From: Streptomyces sp. NBC_01428
GTDB lineage: Bacteria > Actinomycetota > Actinomycetes > Streptomycetales > Streptomycetaceae
NCBI RefSeq assembly: GCF_036231965.1
Contig: NZ_CP109499.1
Coordinates: forward strand, 6,014,001-6,078,000
Direction: 5' to 3'
Length of the DNA stretch: 64,000 nucleotides
Below the pieces are notes generated by a model. It ran no database searches. It was not told the DNA's origin and worked only from the letters and a program-made list of their open reading frames with translations. Below, in pieces: positions 34,372-43,067 of this stretch. Made by a program: the position numbers and the translations under genes. Each line of letters begins with the position of its first letter. Within the stretch, counting starts at the first letter, position 1.

Positions 34372-35091
34372 TCACGCCTCCTGGCGCGGCCTGCGGCGGA
34401 CCCACCACATGCCCGCGGCCCCGGCCGAGATCAGGGCCGCGCCCGCCGCACCGAACGGCAGGACCGAACTCCCCGGACCGGTCTTCGGCAGCGAGTCCCC
34501 GCCCGGTGCCACCGGCTTGTTGTCCGTGCCCAGCAGCAGCGGGGTGGCCGGTGCGTTCGGCGACGGGTTCGTCGTCCCGAACGGAACCGGTCCCTGTTGC
34601 CAGTAGGTCTTCTTCCCGTCGCCCGTCTGGACCGGAAGACAGATCTTTCCGGTCTTTCCCAGATCGAACGTGGCATCGACGGCGAACGATTTCGACTTGC
34701 CCACCGCGAGATTGCCGACGGAACACACGAAACCGCTGTTCGAACCCTCCGGGAGATCCTTTTCTCCCATCGCCGTGCAGCCCTTCACGTTCTTGACCTT
34801 CAGGCCGTCGAAACCGACCACCAGCAGTCGGATGTCACCGCTTTCCTTTGTCCCTTCGTTCTTTACCGTGGCGGTCATTGCCGTCTTCTGCGTACTGTTG
34901 TCGACCGAGATCTTCGACGGCAGCAACGTGGTCACCTTCACGCCCGCCGGCGCCTTGTCCATGGCCTTGCCGCCCTTGCCGCTGCCCGGTCCCTGGTCGT
35001 CCGCGACGGCGGTGTGGGAAAGGATCACCACGGCCGAGAAACATGCCGCGAGCAGAGATCCCGTAATGGTCGTCGTGTGACGAGAACGCAT
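34372..35091 (-). CDS. LPXTG-anchored cell-surface protein
   Basis: A 239-residue exported protein. A signal peptide spans about residues 1-30 (ending TAVADD). The body is a single beta-sandwich-like domain (about 50-165) with two cysteines (KGCTAM and FVCSVGN), then a Pro/Thr stretch. The C-terminus is a textbook sortase signal: LPKTG, a hydrophobic helix and RRRPRQEA. The protein is thus linked to peptidoglycan by a class E-type sortase. The ATG at 35089-35091 is chosen since the signal peptide follows it. Its codons are less G/C-rich than those of neighbours. It is divergent from the kinase gene. Confidence 0.9.
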   Translation of the reverse strand: MRSRHTTTITGSLLAACFSAVVILSHTAVADDQGPGSGKGGKAMDKAPAGVKVTTLLPSKISVDNSTQKTAMTATVKNEGTKESGDIRLLVVGFDGLKVKNVKGCTAMGEKDLPEGSNSGFVCSVGNLAVGKSKSFAVDATFDLGKTGKICLPVQTGDGKKTYWQQGPVPFGTTNPSPNAPATPLLLGTDNKPVAPGGDSLPKTGPGSSVLPFGAAGAALISAGAAGMWWVRRRPRQEA

Positions 35092-35211
35092 GTTCGCCCC
35101 CCTTGGCTGCGCCTGAATTCGCAGTACTTGAAGAGGTACCACAAGATTTCTCCGCACTATGCTGGTACGGCCTGAAGTGTGACCATTGTGTTTCTGTTGT
35201 GACGGGCGAAT

Positions 35212-38200
35212 GTGGCTGATGTTGAGGGGGTGGGGGGATTGTCGGCGCACGTACAGGGTGGTGTTCCGGGATTATTGGTGACCGGGCGCTATCGACTGGT
35301 CGAGAGTATTGGCCAGGGGGGAATGGGGCGGGTGTGGCGAGCCGCCGACGAAATGCTCGACCGGCAGGTCGCGGTCAAGGAAATGCGCATAGACGGACTC
35401 GATCCCGAGGACACCCGCACGCGCCGGGAGCGCACCCTGCGCGAGGCGCGGGCCACGGCCCGGATCGACCATCCGGGCGTCGTCCGCATCTACGACGTGG
35501 TGGACGCGAGCGAGCGGCTGTGGATCGTCATGGAACTCGTCGCCGGCCGCTCGCTCGAACGGGTCGTGGCGGAGGACGGTCCGCTGGACCCGCGTGAGGC
35601 GGCCCGTGTCGGTCTCGAACTGGTCGGCGCGCTGCGGCAGGTGCACGCCGGGGGAGTGCTGCACCGCGACATCAAGCCGGGCAACGTGCTGGTGGAGCGC
35701 GCCGGACGGCGGCGCGTCGTCCTCACCGACTTCGGGATCGCCGCGCTGCAGGACGCCGAGGCGCTCACCATGGCGGGCATGCTCGTCGGCTCCCCCGACT
35801 ACATGGCGCCCGAGCGGATCTCCGGCCGCCCGCAGGGGCCGCCCTCCGACGTGTGGTCCCTCGGCGCCACCCTGTGCGCGGCCCTCGGCGGCCGCTCCCC
35901 GTTCTCCCGCGCCACCACGTACGCGACCCTGCACGCCGTCCTCTACGAGGAGCCGGTTCTCCCGGCTGCCGCCGGTGTGTTGCGGGACATCCTCGCCGCC
36001 CTCCTGGAGAAGGAGCCGGACACCCGGCCCGGCCTGGAGGAACTGGAGACGGCGCTGGAGGAGATCGCCCGGCCCCCCGCCCCCGGGTCGGCGGCCACCC
36101 GCCCGTTGACGGAGGGCCCGGAGTACGACTTCACCACCGGCGTCGAGTTCGGCCCCGCGTACGGCCGCACCCGAACCGAAGGCCCCGGGCGCACCCCGGG
36201 CGCCGGGCGGGAACCCGACCGCTCCTCGGCCCACGGGCGGCAACCGGGACACGCTTCCACGCCCGACCACGGTCAGGCTCCCCACCGCCCGCCGGCTCCG
36301 CCCCCGGACCGGACGCCCCCGACGCCTCCGGTTCCGCAACACGGCCCGGCGACTCCGGGCGCGGGTCACGAACCGGGTGACGCGACCGCGCCGGCCTCCG
36401 AACGCGGACGGACGTCCTCGACACCCCCGGGTCCCGACGGCGGACCCGGACCGGCCCGCCCCGCCGGTCCGCGTTCCGCCCGGGCTCCGGGGCCCGCGCC
36501 GACGCAGAGCGCCGCGCACGGACGGAATCCCGCCGTCCTGCCCGGCCCAGGGGCCGAACCGGGCGCCGCGCCTGCCTCACCCCCGCGTTCCGGGCAGACC
36601 CCCGGGCCCGCCTCCACGCCGGGCGCAGGGCACGGACGGCAAACCGCCGCGACGCCCCCGGGCCCCGGTCGCGGCCCGGCCCCTGCCTCCACCCCCGGTC
36701 CGCGTTCCGGGCAGGCGCCCGGGGCCGCGTCCACGCCGGGCGCCGGCCAGGGTGAGGACCCCGCGACGACGCCGGGCTCGGACCACGGACCCGGCCCGGG
36801 GTACTCGCCCACCGTCGTCTCCCCGAGCGGGCCGATCTCCGAGCGCACTCCGGCGTCGCCCGTTGGGGAGCCCGATTCCCGGCCCGGCGCCTCGGTCCCC
36901 GTGCCGGCACATCCCGCCCCCTCGGAAGCGGCGTCGGCCCCGGCGCACGACTCCGCTCCAGGACGCCGGGCCGAATCCGACGCCACACCTCCATCCACAC
37001 CCCCATCCCCGTCCCCACTCGAACCGCACTCCGCGCACCGGCCGGTGACGGACCGGCGCGACGTGCCGGGCACCCCTCCCGAACCGGCCTCGGAGCCCGT
37101 CCTCGACCCGCCGCCGCGCCTCCCGTCGGGGCGCGAACCCGGCCGCGAGCGCGACTTCCCGCCTCAACCCGCCCCCGGAGCGGGGAAGTTGTCCGAACCC
37201 CCTTCGGATCTCACGGACGAGTCCGCACGTCCCGAGGCCGACGCGGCCCCTGAACCCGCGCCTGCCCCCGACCCGAAGTCCCCGGCGCCCGCAGCGTCGC
37301 CCACGCGCGCTCTGCTCGACGCCCGGCGCATCCGGGCGACGCGCCTCCCGGCGGACCTGCCCGAAGCGACCCCGCCACTGGAGGAGCCGTTCTCGGGGGA
37401 ACCGGCGGAGGGTTCCTCGCCCGCGGAGGATCTCCCGCAGGACGAGGGGACGCCCGCCGACCCCGGGGGACCCCTCTCCGTACAGGACGCCGTCCCGGTC
37501 CCGCGTACGCCGGCCCGCACGAGCGCGCCCGACTTCCGGAAGCACGCGCGGGCCCGTTCCGCGGAGGGTGTCCCGGCGAGCGGCGCCGGGGCCCTCACCC
37601 GGGGCCCCGTTCCGCCGGCCACGGCCAACGCCTCCACCGAAGCGCCGTCCGAACCGCGCGGGGAACCCCGTTCGGAGACCCCGTCCCACCTGCCTACCGC
37701 ACCGGTGTCCGTCCTGCCGCCACGGGGTGAACTCCCGGGCCCCGCCGCACAGTCGACTCCGGAAGCCGGGTCTCCGCCGGGAGCCGGGGAGGACGGCGGG
37801 ACGGCCACCGGGCCCGGCGGGCGGGGCGGCAGGCGCCGTGTCGTCGTCGCGGCCGCCGGTCTGGTGGTCGCCGGGGCGGTCGCCGGGATCGTCCTCGCGC
37901 TGTCGGGCGGCGGCTCGCCCGAGGGCCGGAGCGCCGCGTCGCCGGGAGCCTCGTCGGCGGCCACCGCCTCGTCCGCGGACGGGGGCCCCACGTCCGCCTC
38001 ACCCACCGTCGAGGGCACCTCGCGCCCGCCCAGCCTGCCCCCGGGAGCGCACCGGGAGGCCGGGGGATACGCGTGGGTGACGCCGAAGGGCTGGCGCCGC
38101 GACCTGCAGACGGGCTCGGAGGTGCACTACACCTCGCCCGACGGCGCCCAGGAACTCGCGGCCAAGTCCTCCCTCGCCAAGGGGAACCTGATGGACACCT

Positions 38201-38457
38201 GGCAGACCTCGGAGCAGAACGCCCGGCAGGGCCAGGACTACCGGAAGATCCGGCTGGAGGAGACGACGTTCCAGGGCAGGCCCGCGATCGTCTGGGAGTA
38301 CACGTTCACGATAAAGGGGGTGGGCTGGCACGCCCGGCTGCTCGGCTTCGACGTCGACGGGAAGTCGTACCAGATCAACACCTGGTACCACCGGGACATC
38401 GAGGACGGGGCCGTCGCGACCTACCACCAGGTGAAGAAGAGCTTCACCGTGCTGTGA
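35212..38457 (+). CDS. Transmembrane Ser/Thr protein kinase with very long Pro-rich linker
   Basis: A 1081-residue eukaryotic-type kinase. The kinase domain (about 25-290) has the Gly loop GQGGMG (34-39), Lys56, HRDIKPGN with Asp153, DFG (173-175) and APE (199-201), so it should be active. Residues about 300-870 are a Pro/Gly/Ala/Ser-rich, highly charged and probably disordered linker with degenerate repeats (PGAGHGR-like). One transmembrane helix lies at about 878-902 (VVVAAAGLVVAGAVAGIVLAL). The extracellular domain (about 940-1081) is a compact alpha/beta unit (YAWVTPKGWRRD...) without PASTA repeats. The GTG at 35212 is used; the ribosome-binding site is weak and a start some codons later is possible. 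A strong hairpin ends it. Confidence 0.93.
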   Translation: MADVEGVGGLSAHVQGGVPGLLVTGRYRLVESIGQGGMGRVWRAADEMLDRQVAVKEMRIDGLDPEDTRTRRERTLREARATARIDHPGVVRIYDVVDASERLWIVMELVAGRSLERVVAEDGPLDPREAARVGLELVGALRQVHAGGVLHRDIKPGNVLVERAGRRRVVLTDFGIAALQDAEALTMAGMLVGSPDYMAPERISGRPQGPPSDVWSLGATLCAALGGRSPFSRATTYATLHAVLYEEPVLPAAAGVLRDILAALLEKEPDTRPGLEELETALEEIARPPAPGSAATRPLTEGPEYDFTTGVEFGPAYGRTRTEGPGRTPGAGREPDRSSAHGRQPGHASTPDHGQAPHRPPAPPPDRTPPTPPVPQHGPATPGAGHEPGDATAPASERGRTSSTPPGPDGGPGPARPAGPRSARAPGPAPTQSAAHGRNPAVLPGPGAEPGAAPASPPRSGQTPGPASTPGAGHGRQTAATPPGPGRGPAPASTPGPRSGQAPGAASTPGAGQGEDPATTPGSDHGPGPGYSPTVVSPSGPISERTPASPVGEPDSRPGASVPVPAHPAPSEAASAPAHDSAPGRRAESDATPPSTPPSPSPLEPHSAHRPVTDRRDVPGTPPEPASEPVLDPPPRLPSGREPGRERDFPPQPAPGAGKLSEPPSDLTDESARPEADAAPEPAPAPDPKSPAPAASPTRALLDARRIRATRLPADLPEATPPLEEPFSGEPAEGSSPAEDLPQDEGTPADPGGPLSVQDAVPVPRTPARTSAPDFRKHARARSAEGVPASGAGALTRGPVPPATANASTEAPSEPRGEPRSETPSHLPTAPVSVLPPRGELPGPAAQSTPEAGSPPGAGEDGGTATGPGGRGGRRRVVVAAAGLVVAGAVAGIVLALSGGGSPEGRSAASPGASSAATASSADGGPTSASPTVEGTSRPPSLPPGAHREAGGYAWVTPKGWRRDLQTGSEVHYTSPDGAQELAAKSSLAKGNLMDTWQTSEQNARQGQDYRKIRLEETTFQGRPAIVWEYTFTIKGVGWHARLLGFDVDGKSYQINTWYHRDIEDGAVATYHQVKKSFTVL

Positions 38458-38460
38458 ACA

Positions 38461-38501
38461 GGGAGAGGGGCCCGCGGCGCAGTGCCGCGAGCCCCTCTCC
38501 C
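38461..38501. terminator. Bidirectional terminator between kinase and permease genes
   Basis: GGGAGAGGGGC (38461-38471) pairs with GCCCCTCTCCC (38491-38501), with an inner GCGGC/GCCGC stem. Confidence 0.88.
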
Positions 38502-38520
38502 GTCAGGCCGGGAGGGCGGG

Positions 38521-40008
38521 TCAGGCGCCGACCTCGGCCTGCTCCTCGTCGCGGGACGCGCTCGCGAGCGGTCCCGCGGCCGAGGACGAACCGGCGCCGA
38601 GCTTCTGCCGGACGACGGCGATGGCCACCACGACCGCCGCGACGAGCAGCGACAGCAGCACGGTCGTACGGCCGTCGTGCTCGGTGTCGGTCAGCATGTA
38701 GCCGAGCACGAAGACGATCAGAGCCGCGGTCGCCCACGTCAGGTACGGGTAGAGCCACATCTTCACGACGAGCTTCTCCGGCGCCTCACGCTGGATGATC
38801 TTCCGCATGCGCAGCTGCGAGAAGCAGATGACGAGCCACACGAACAGGGCGACCGCACCGGAGGAGTTGACCAGGAAGAGGAAGACCGAGTCCGGGAACT
38901 TGTAGTTGAAGAAGACGGCGACGAAGCCGAACACGACCGAGACGACGATGGCGGTCATCGGCACACCGCGCCGGGTGGTCCGGGCGAAGGCCTTGGGCGC
39001 GTCCCGGCGCTCACCGAGCGAGAACGCCATCCGCGAGGCCGTGTAGAGACCGGAGTTGAGACAGGACAGCACCGAGGTCAGCACGATGAAGTTCATGATC
39101 TCGCCGGCGTGCGCGATGCCGAGGGAGTCCAGGGCCGCGACGTACGAGCCCTTCTCCTTGATCGCCGGGTCGTTCCACGGCACCAGGGTGATGACGACGA
39201 GGATCGAGCCCAGGTAGAAGACGGCGATACGCCAGATGATGCTGTTCGTCGACTTGGTCACCGCCCGCTGCGGGTCCGAGGACTCGCCGGCCGCGAGCGT
39301 CGCGATCTCGCTGCCCATGAAGGAGAAGACGACCAGCAGCACACCGGTGAGGATCGCGCCGGGCCCGTGCGGCAGGAACCCGCCGTGCTCGCTCAGATTG
39401 CCCACCCCCGCCTTGTCGGCGTGGACGCCGGGCAGCACGCCGAAGATCGCGAGGGCGCCGACGACGATGAACGCGCCGATCGCCACGACCTTGATCCCGG
39501 CGAACCAGAACTCGAACTCGCCGTACGAACCCACGGAGACCAGGTTCGTCGCGGTCAGGACGATCATCACGATGAGCGCCCAGCCCCACTGCGGTACGGC
39601 GGGCACCCATCCTTCGAGGATCGTGGCGCCGGCGGTGGCCTCCACGGCCAGCACCACCACCCAGAAGAACCAGTACAGCCAGCCGATGGAGAAGCCGGCC
39701 CAGCGGCCGAGCGCGCGGTCGGCGTGCGCGGAGAACGAACCCGAGGTCGGGTTGGCGGCGGACATCTCGCCGAGCATGCGCATCACCAGCACCACGAGCG
39801 TGCCGACGAGCGCGTACGAGAGGAGGATGCCGGGGCCCGTGGTGGCGATGCCGGTGCTGGACCCGACGAACAGTCCGGCTCCGATGACACCGCCGATGGC
39901 GATCATCGTCAGGTGACGGTTCTTGAGTCCGGCCTGGAGGCCGCCACCGGGTTCTCCGGGGCCTCCTGGGGCCTGTGCGGCCTTCGTGGGGGTCGGCTGC
40001 GAGGTCAT
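38521..40008 (-). CDS. Amino-acid permease (APC superfamily, AAT family), copy 2
   Basis: A 495-residue transporter with about 12 helices. The signatures TMIAIGGVIGAGLFVGSSTG and MRMLGEMSAANPTSGSFSAHAD match the GABA/proline/asparagine permease group (GabP/AnsP-like). The ATG at 40006-40008 is used, with AAAGGA upstream. It differs from the copy at 31709-33118 in the loops and the C-terminal tail (SRDEEQAEVGA). The substrate is not determinable. The upstream spacer (40009-40267) contains the direct repeat CTTGAGGTT twice with an 11-base period (40173 and 40184), a possible regulator site. Confidence 0.92.
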   Translation of the reverse strand: MTSQPTPTKAAQAPGGPGEPGGGLQAGLKNRHLTMIAIGGVIGAGLFVGSSTGIATTGPGILLSYALVGTLVVLVMRMLGEMSAANPTSGSFSAHADRALGRWAGFSIGWLYWFFWVVVLAVEATAGATILEGWVPAVPQWGWALIVMIVLTATNLVSVGSYGEFEFWFAGIKVVAIGAFIVVGALAIFGVLPGVHADKAGVGNLSEHGGFLPHGPGAILTGVLLVVFSFMGSEIATLAAGESSDPQRAVTKSTNSIIWRIAVFYLGSILVVITLVPWNDPAIKEKGSYVAALDSLGIAHAGEIMNFIVLTSVLSCLNSGLYTASRMAFSLGERRDAPKAFARTTRRGVPMTAIVVSVVFGFVAVFFNYKFPDSVFLFLVNSSGAVALFVWLVICFSQLRMRKIIQREAPEKLVVKMWLYPYLTWATAALIVFVLGYMLTDTEHDGRTTVLLSLLVAAVVVAIAVVRQKLGAGSSSAAGPLASASRDEEQAEVGA

Positions 40009-40267
40009 GAGGGGGATTCCTTTGCGCCGGATGAGCAGATTCCCGTACACGGCGTCCCATCCGTACGAGCGGTGTACGGGGAACGCGTCGCTCCATCGTG
40101 TGGACCGGCGTACGAGTTGGTCCAGTGAAACGGAGGCAAAGGAATTCGTGAACCTTTGAATCCAGATCGTTACTTGAGGTTTCCTTGAGGTTCTGTAGTA
40201 TTGCTCACGTTTTTCGGCCGTCGGCCCCGGCGAGGCCGGACCGGGACGGGCGTGACACACTCGGACC

Positions 40268-40756
40268 ATGCGTGTGTATCTCGGCTCCGATCATGCCGGT
40301 CTCGAACTGAAGAACCACCTCGTCGAGTGGCTCAAGGCCGCGGGCCATGAGCCCGTCGACTGCGGGCCCCACATCTACGACGCCCAGGACGACTACCCGC
40401 CGTTCTGCCTCCGCGCCGCCGAGCGCACCGTGGCGGACCCGGGCTCGCTCGGCATCGTCATCGGCGGCTCCGGCAACGGCGAGCAGATCGCCGCGAACAA
40501 GGTCGCCGGCGTACGCGCCGTGCTCGCCTGGAGCGAGGAGACCGCCGCGCTGGGCCGCGAGCACAACAACGCCAACGTCATGTCCGTCGGCGCCCGCATG
40601 CACACCGAGGAAGAGGCGACGAAGTTCGTCGAGACCTTCCTCGGTACCCCGTTCACCGGCGAAGAGCGCCACGTCCGCCGCATCCAGATGCTCGCGGACT
40701 ACGAGACGACGCGGGAACTCCCGCCCATCCCGGCGCACCACCCGCAGCAGCCGTAG
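40268..40756 (+). CDS. rpiB: Ribose-5-phosphate isomerase B
   Basis: A 162-residue cytosolic enzyme that interconverts ribose-5-phosphate and ribulose-5-phosphate in the pentose phosphate pathway. Motifs: SDHAG (7-11) for substrate binding, GGSGNGE (66-72) with Glu72 as the catalytic base as in mycobacterial RpiB (other families use Cys), and His99/Arg110 for phosphate binding. There is no ribosome-binding site; a CACACT hexamer ends six bases before the ATG, which hints at a leaderless mRNA. The DNA glycosylase gene follows 64 bp later in the same direction. Confidence 0.95.
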   Translation: MRVYLGSDHAGLELKNHLVEWLKAAGHEPVDCGPHIYDAQDDYPPFCLRAAERTVADPGSLGIVIGGSGNGEQIAANKVAGVRAVLAWSEETAALGREHNNANVMSVGARMHTEEEATKFVETFLGTPFTGEERHVRRIQMLADYETTRELPPIPAHHPQQP

Positions 40757-40820
40757 GACCGCGGAACCGTTCGGGGCCCGGGACGCCGGGCCCCGCGACG
40801 AAGGACCACCAGGAGGACCC

Positions 40821-41630
40821 GTGCCCGAGGGGCACACCATTCACCGGCTCGCCCAGGACTACCTCGGCGCGTTCGGCGGCCGCGCGGCCCGGATCACCAG
40901 TCCCCAGGGCAAGTTCAGCGACGCCGCGGCCCTCCTCGACGGGTCCGTCCTCACCACCGCGGAAGCCCACGGCAAGCACCTCTTCCTCGGCTTCCGCGAC
41001 GCCGACTGGGTCCACATCCACCTCGGCCTTTTCGGCAAGGTCGGCTTCGGTGCGACGCCCGCCCCACCGCCCACCGACACCGTCCGCCTGCGTCTCGTGA
41101 ACGACACCGCCCACGTCGACCTGCGCGGCCCCACCACCTGCGCCCTCATCACGGACGACGAGAAGGGCGCGATACACGACCGGCTGGGCCCCGACCCACT
41201 GCGCCCCGACGCCGACCCCGCGGCGGCCTACCGCCGGATCTCCCGCAGCCGTACGACGATCGCCGCCCTGCTGATGGACCAGAAGGTCATCGCGGGCGTG
41301 GGCAACGTCTACCGCGCCGAGGTCCTCTTCCGGCACGGCATCGATCCGTACCGCGCGGGCAAGGACCTCCGGGCGGGGGAGTGGGACGCGATCTGGGCGG
41401 ACCTGGCCGACCTCATGCGCGAGGGCGTCCGCACCAACCGCATCGACACGGTCCGCCCCGAACACACCCCCGACGCCATGGGGCGGCCACCGCGCGTGGA
41501 CGACCACGGCGGCGAGGTCTACGTGTACCGCAGGGCCCACCTGCCCTGTCACCTCTGCGGCGGCGAGATCCGCACCGCCGGTCTCGCCGCCCGCAACCTG
41601 TTCTGGTGCCCTACCTGCCAACAGGCCTGA
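40821..41630 (+). CDS. Fpg/Nei family DNA glycosylase
   Basis: A 269-residue base-excision repair enzyme that removes oxidised bases and nicks the abasic site. After Met removal the N-terminus is PEGHTIHR, giving the catalytic Pro and Glu. The helix-two-turn-helix region contains DQKVIAGVGNVYRAEVLF, and the C-terminus has a zinc finger (CHLCGG ... CPTCQQ). PEGHTIHR places it in the Nei2/MutM2-like actinobacterial group rather than classical Fpg (which usually begins PELPEV). The GTG at 40821 has AGGAGG four bases before it, overriding an in-frame upstream extension. Probably co-transcribed with rpiB. Confidence 0.93.
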   Translation: MPEGHTIHRLAQDYLGAFGGRAARITSPQGKFSDAAALLDGSVLTTAEAHGKHLFLGFRDADWVHIHLGLFGKVGFGATPAPPPTDTVRLRLVNDTAHVDLRGPTTCALITDDEKGAIHDRLGPDPLRPDADPAAAYRRISRSRTTIAALLMDQKVIAGVGNVYRAEVLFRHGIDPYRAGKDLRAGEWDAIWADLADLMREGVRTNRIDTVRPEHTPDAMGRPPRVDDHGGEVYVYRRAHLPCHLCGGEIRTAGLAARNLFWCPTCQQA

Positions 41631-41667
41631 AACGGGGGCCGGTCCGCGGCCCGTGCCCGGTCCTTCG

Positions 41668-42897
41668 CTAGAACCCGTGCGGCAGCCAGGGCGCGACCAC
41701 CGACGTGAACGCCATCGACGCCTCCGCCAGCGCACCCTGACGCAGCTCCCGCACCCGCCCGGCCGCCGCGAGCGAGGCGAGCGGTACACCGCCCAGGTAC
41801 GCCGCACCCAACTCCCGCACGGACAACGCCAGATCGGGTGAATCGCCGGTCCGGACGCAGGAGGCGCCCTTCGCGTCGCCGGTGAGCCGCCAACGCCCCT
41901 CGTTCCAGGGGCAGAAGGCGTCCTCGACCTCCAACACCACGTCCACCGGGGCCTGATACGTCCGCGCCTCCAGCGCCGCCCCGACGTCGACGAGCCGCAC
42001 ATGCAGCGCGTCCTTCAACCGCACCTGACAGCGCCGGATGTCCGAGACCAGGTGCTGCCAGTCCTCGTCCACGGGCCGGCCCCGGGTGCGCAGCGTCGTC
42101 GTCAGGTCGACGTCGGACAGGAACCGCCACAGGGCGGCCCGCGCCGGCGCGTCCGTCCCCTCCAGATCCTCCAGCTGCACCACGCCGTCGTGCCCCGCCG
42201 GACCCCAGCCCGGCTTCACCCGGAAACGCGTGTAGCCCACCGCCGAGCCGTCCCGTTCCGCGACCACGCACTGCAGAGGGGACGCGCCGTCCCGCTCGCC
42301 CTCCGGGTCGAGCACCTGGAGCCGCTCCCAGCCCGGCTGCCGCGCCAGCATCCCCGGACGCTCCGGCACGCGCCGCGCGTACACCGCCTCGCACACGTCG
42401 AGGACGTCGCCCGGCGCCGCGTACCGCAGCCGTACGTCGTCCGTCCCCGGCGGCACGGACAGCCGCACGCGACCGGTGTCGATCTCGGCGTTGATCTGCA
42501 GGGTCCCGATGCCGTAGCCGAACCGGCCGTAGATCGCCGGTTCCGACGCGGTCAGCACGGCGAGCGGCTCGTTCCCCGCACGGAGATCGTCCAGCTGCCG
42601 TCGCATCATCGCGGTGAGCACCCCGCGCCGCCGGTGCGTCGCGGCCACGCTCACCATCGTCACGCCGGCCGCCGGCACCGAGGCGCCGCCCGGGACGGTG
42701 ACGCGGAAGGAGAAGGCCCCCGCCGTACCCACACACTCCTCGCCGTCCCACACGCCGAGCGAACGGTCGTACTCTGTGAGCGCGTTCCACAGTTCGCGCT
42801 CCTCGGACGACTCCGCCACACCTCCGAACGCGCGGATCAGGTTCTCGTACCACTTGTCCCAGTCGGCCTGCCGGAGCACCCGGACGTCAGTCGTCAT
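41668..42897 (-). CDS. Eis-like GNAT N-acetyltransferase
   Basis: A 409-residue protein of the Eis (enhanced intracellular survival) type: an N-terminal GNAT domain with the acetyl-CoA loop VSVAATHRRRGVLTAMM (about 82-98), a second GNAT-like domain, and a C-terminal sterol-carrier-like domain. Tyr123 in IYGRFGYG and the free C-terminal Phe409 carboxylate (WLPHGF) match the Eis catalytic Tyr and terminal carboxylate. Mycobacterial Eis acetylates lysines and aminoglycosides at several amines; the Streptomyces substrate is not known. The ATG is preceded, on the minus strand, by TAGGCA and six bases, so a leaderless mRNA is possible. It is divergent from the phosphatase gene. Confidence 0.9.
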   Translation of the reverse strand: MTTDVRVLRQADWDKWYENLIRAFGGVAESSEERELWNALTEYDRSLGVWDGEECVGTAGAFSFRVTVPGGASVPAAGVTMVSVAATHRRRGVLTAMMRRQLDDLRAGNEPLAVLTASEPAIYGRFGYGIGTLQINAEIDTGRVRLSVPPGTDDVRLRYAAPGDVLDVCEAVYARRVPERPGMLARQPGWERLQVLDPEGERDGASPLQCVVAERDGSAVGYTRFRVKPGWGPAGHDGVVQLEDLEGTDAPARAALWRFLSDVDLTTTLRTRGRPVDEDWQHLVSDIRRCQVRLKDALHVRLVDVGAALEARTYQAPVDVVLEVEDAFCPWNEGRWRLTGDAKGASCVRTGDSPDLALSVRELGAAYLGGVPLASLAAAGRVRELRQGALAEASMAFTSVVAPWLPHGF

Positions 42898-43067
42898 AGC
42901 CCATGCCTACCAGGGCAATGCGGTACGAGCGAGGGAATTTCGCCCGTTGCCGAGCCCCCTGACCGGAACGTGTCGGTGAAGTTCTCTGTGAAGTTGAGCG
43001 CTCGGACGGGGGACAAGTGGGACCTCCCGTGCCAAGCACCTGGTCCGATGGATAGGGTCCCGAACTA

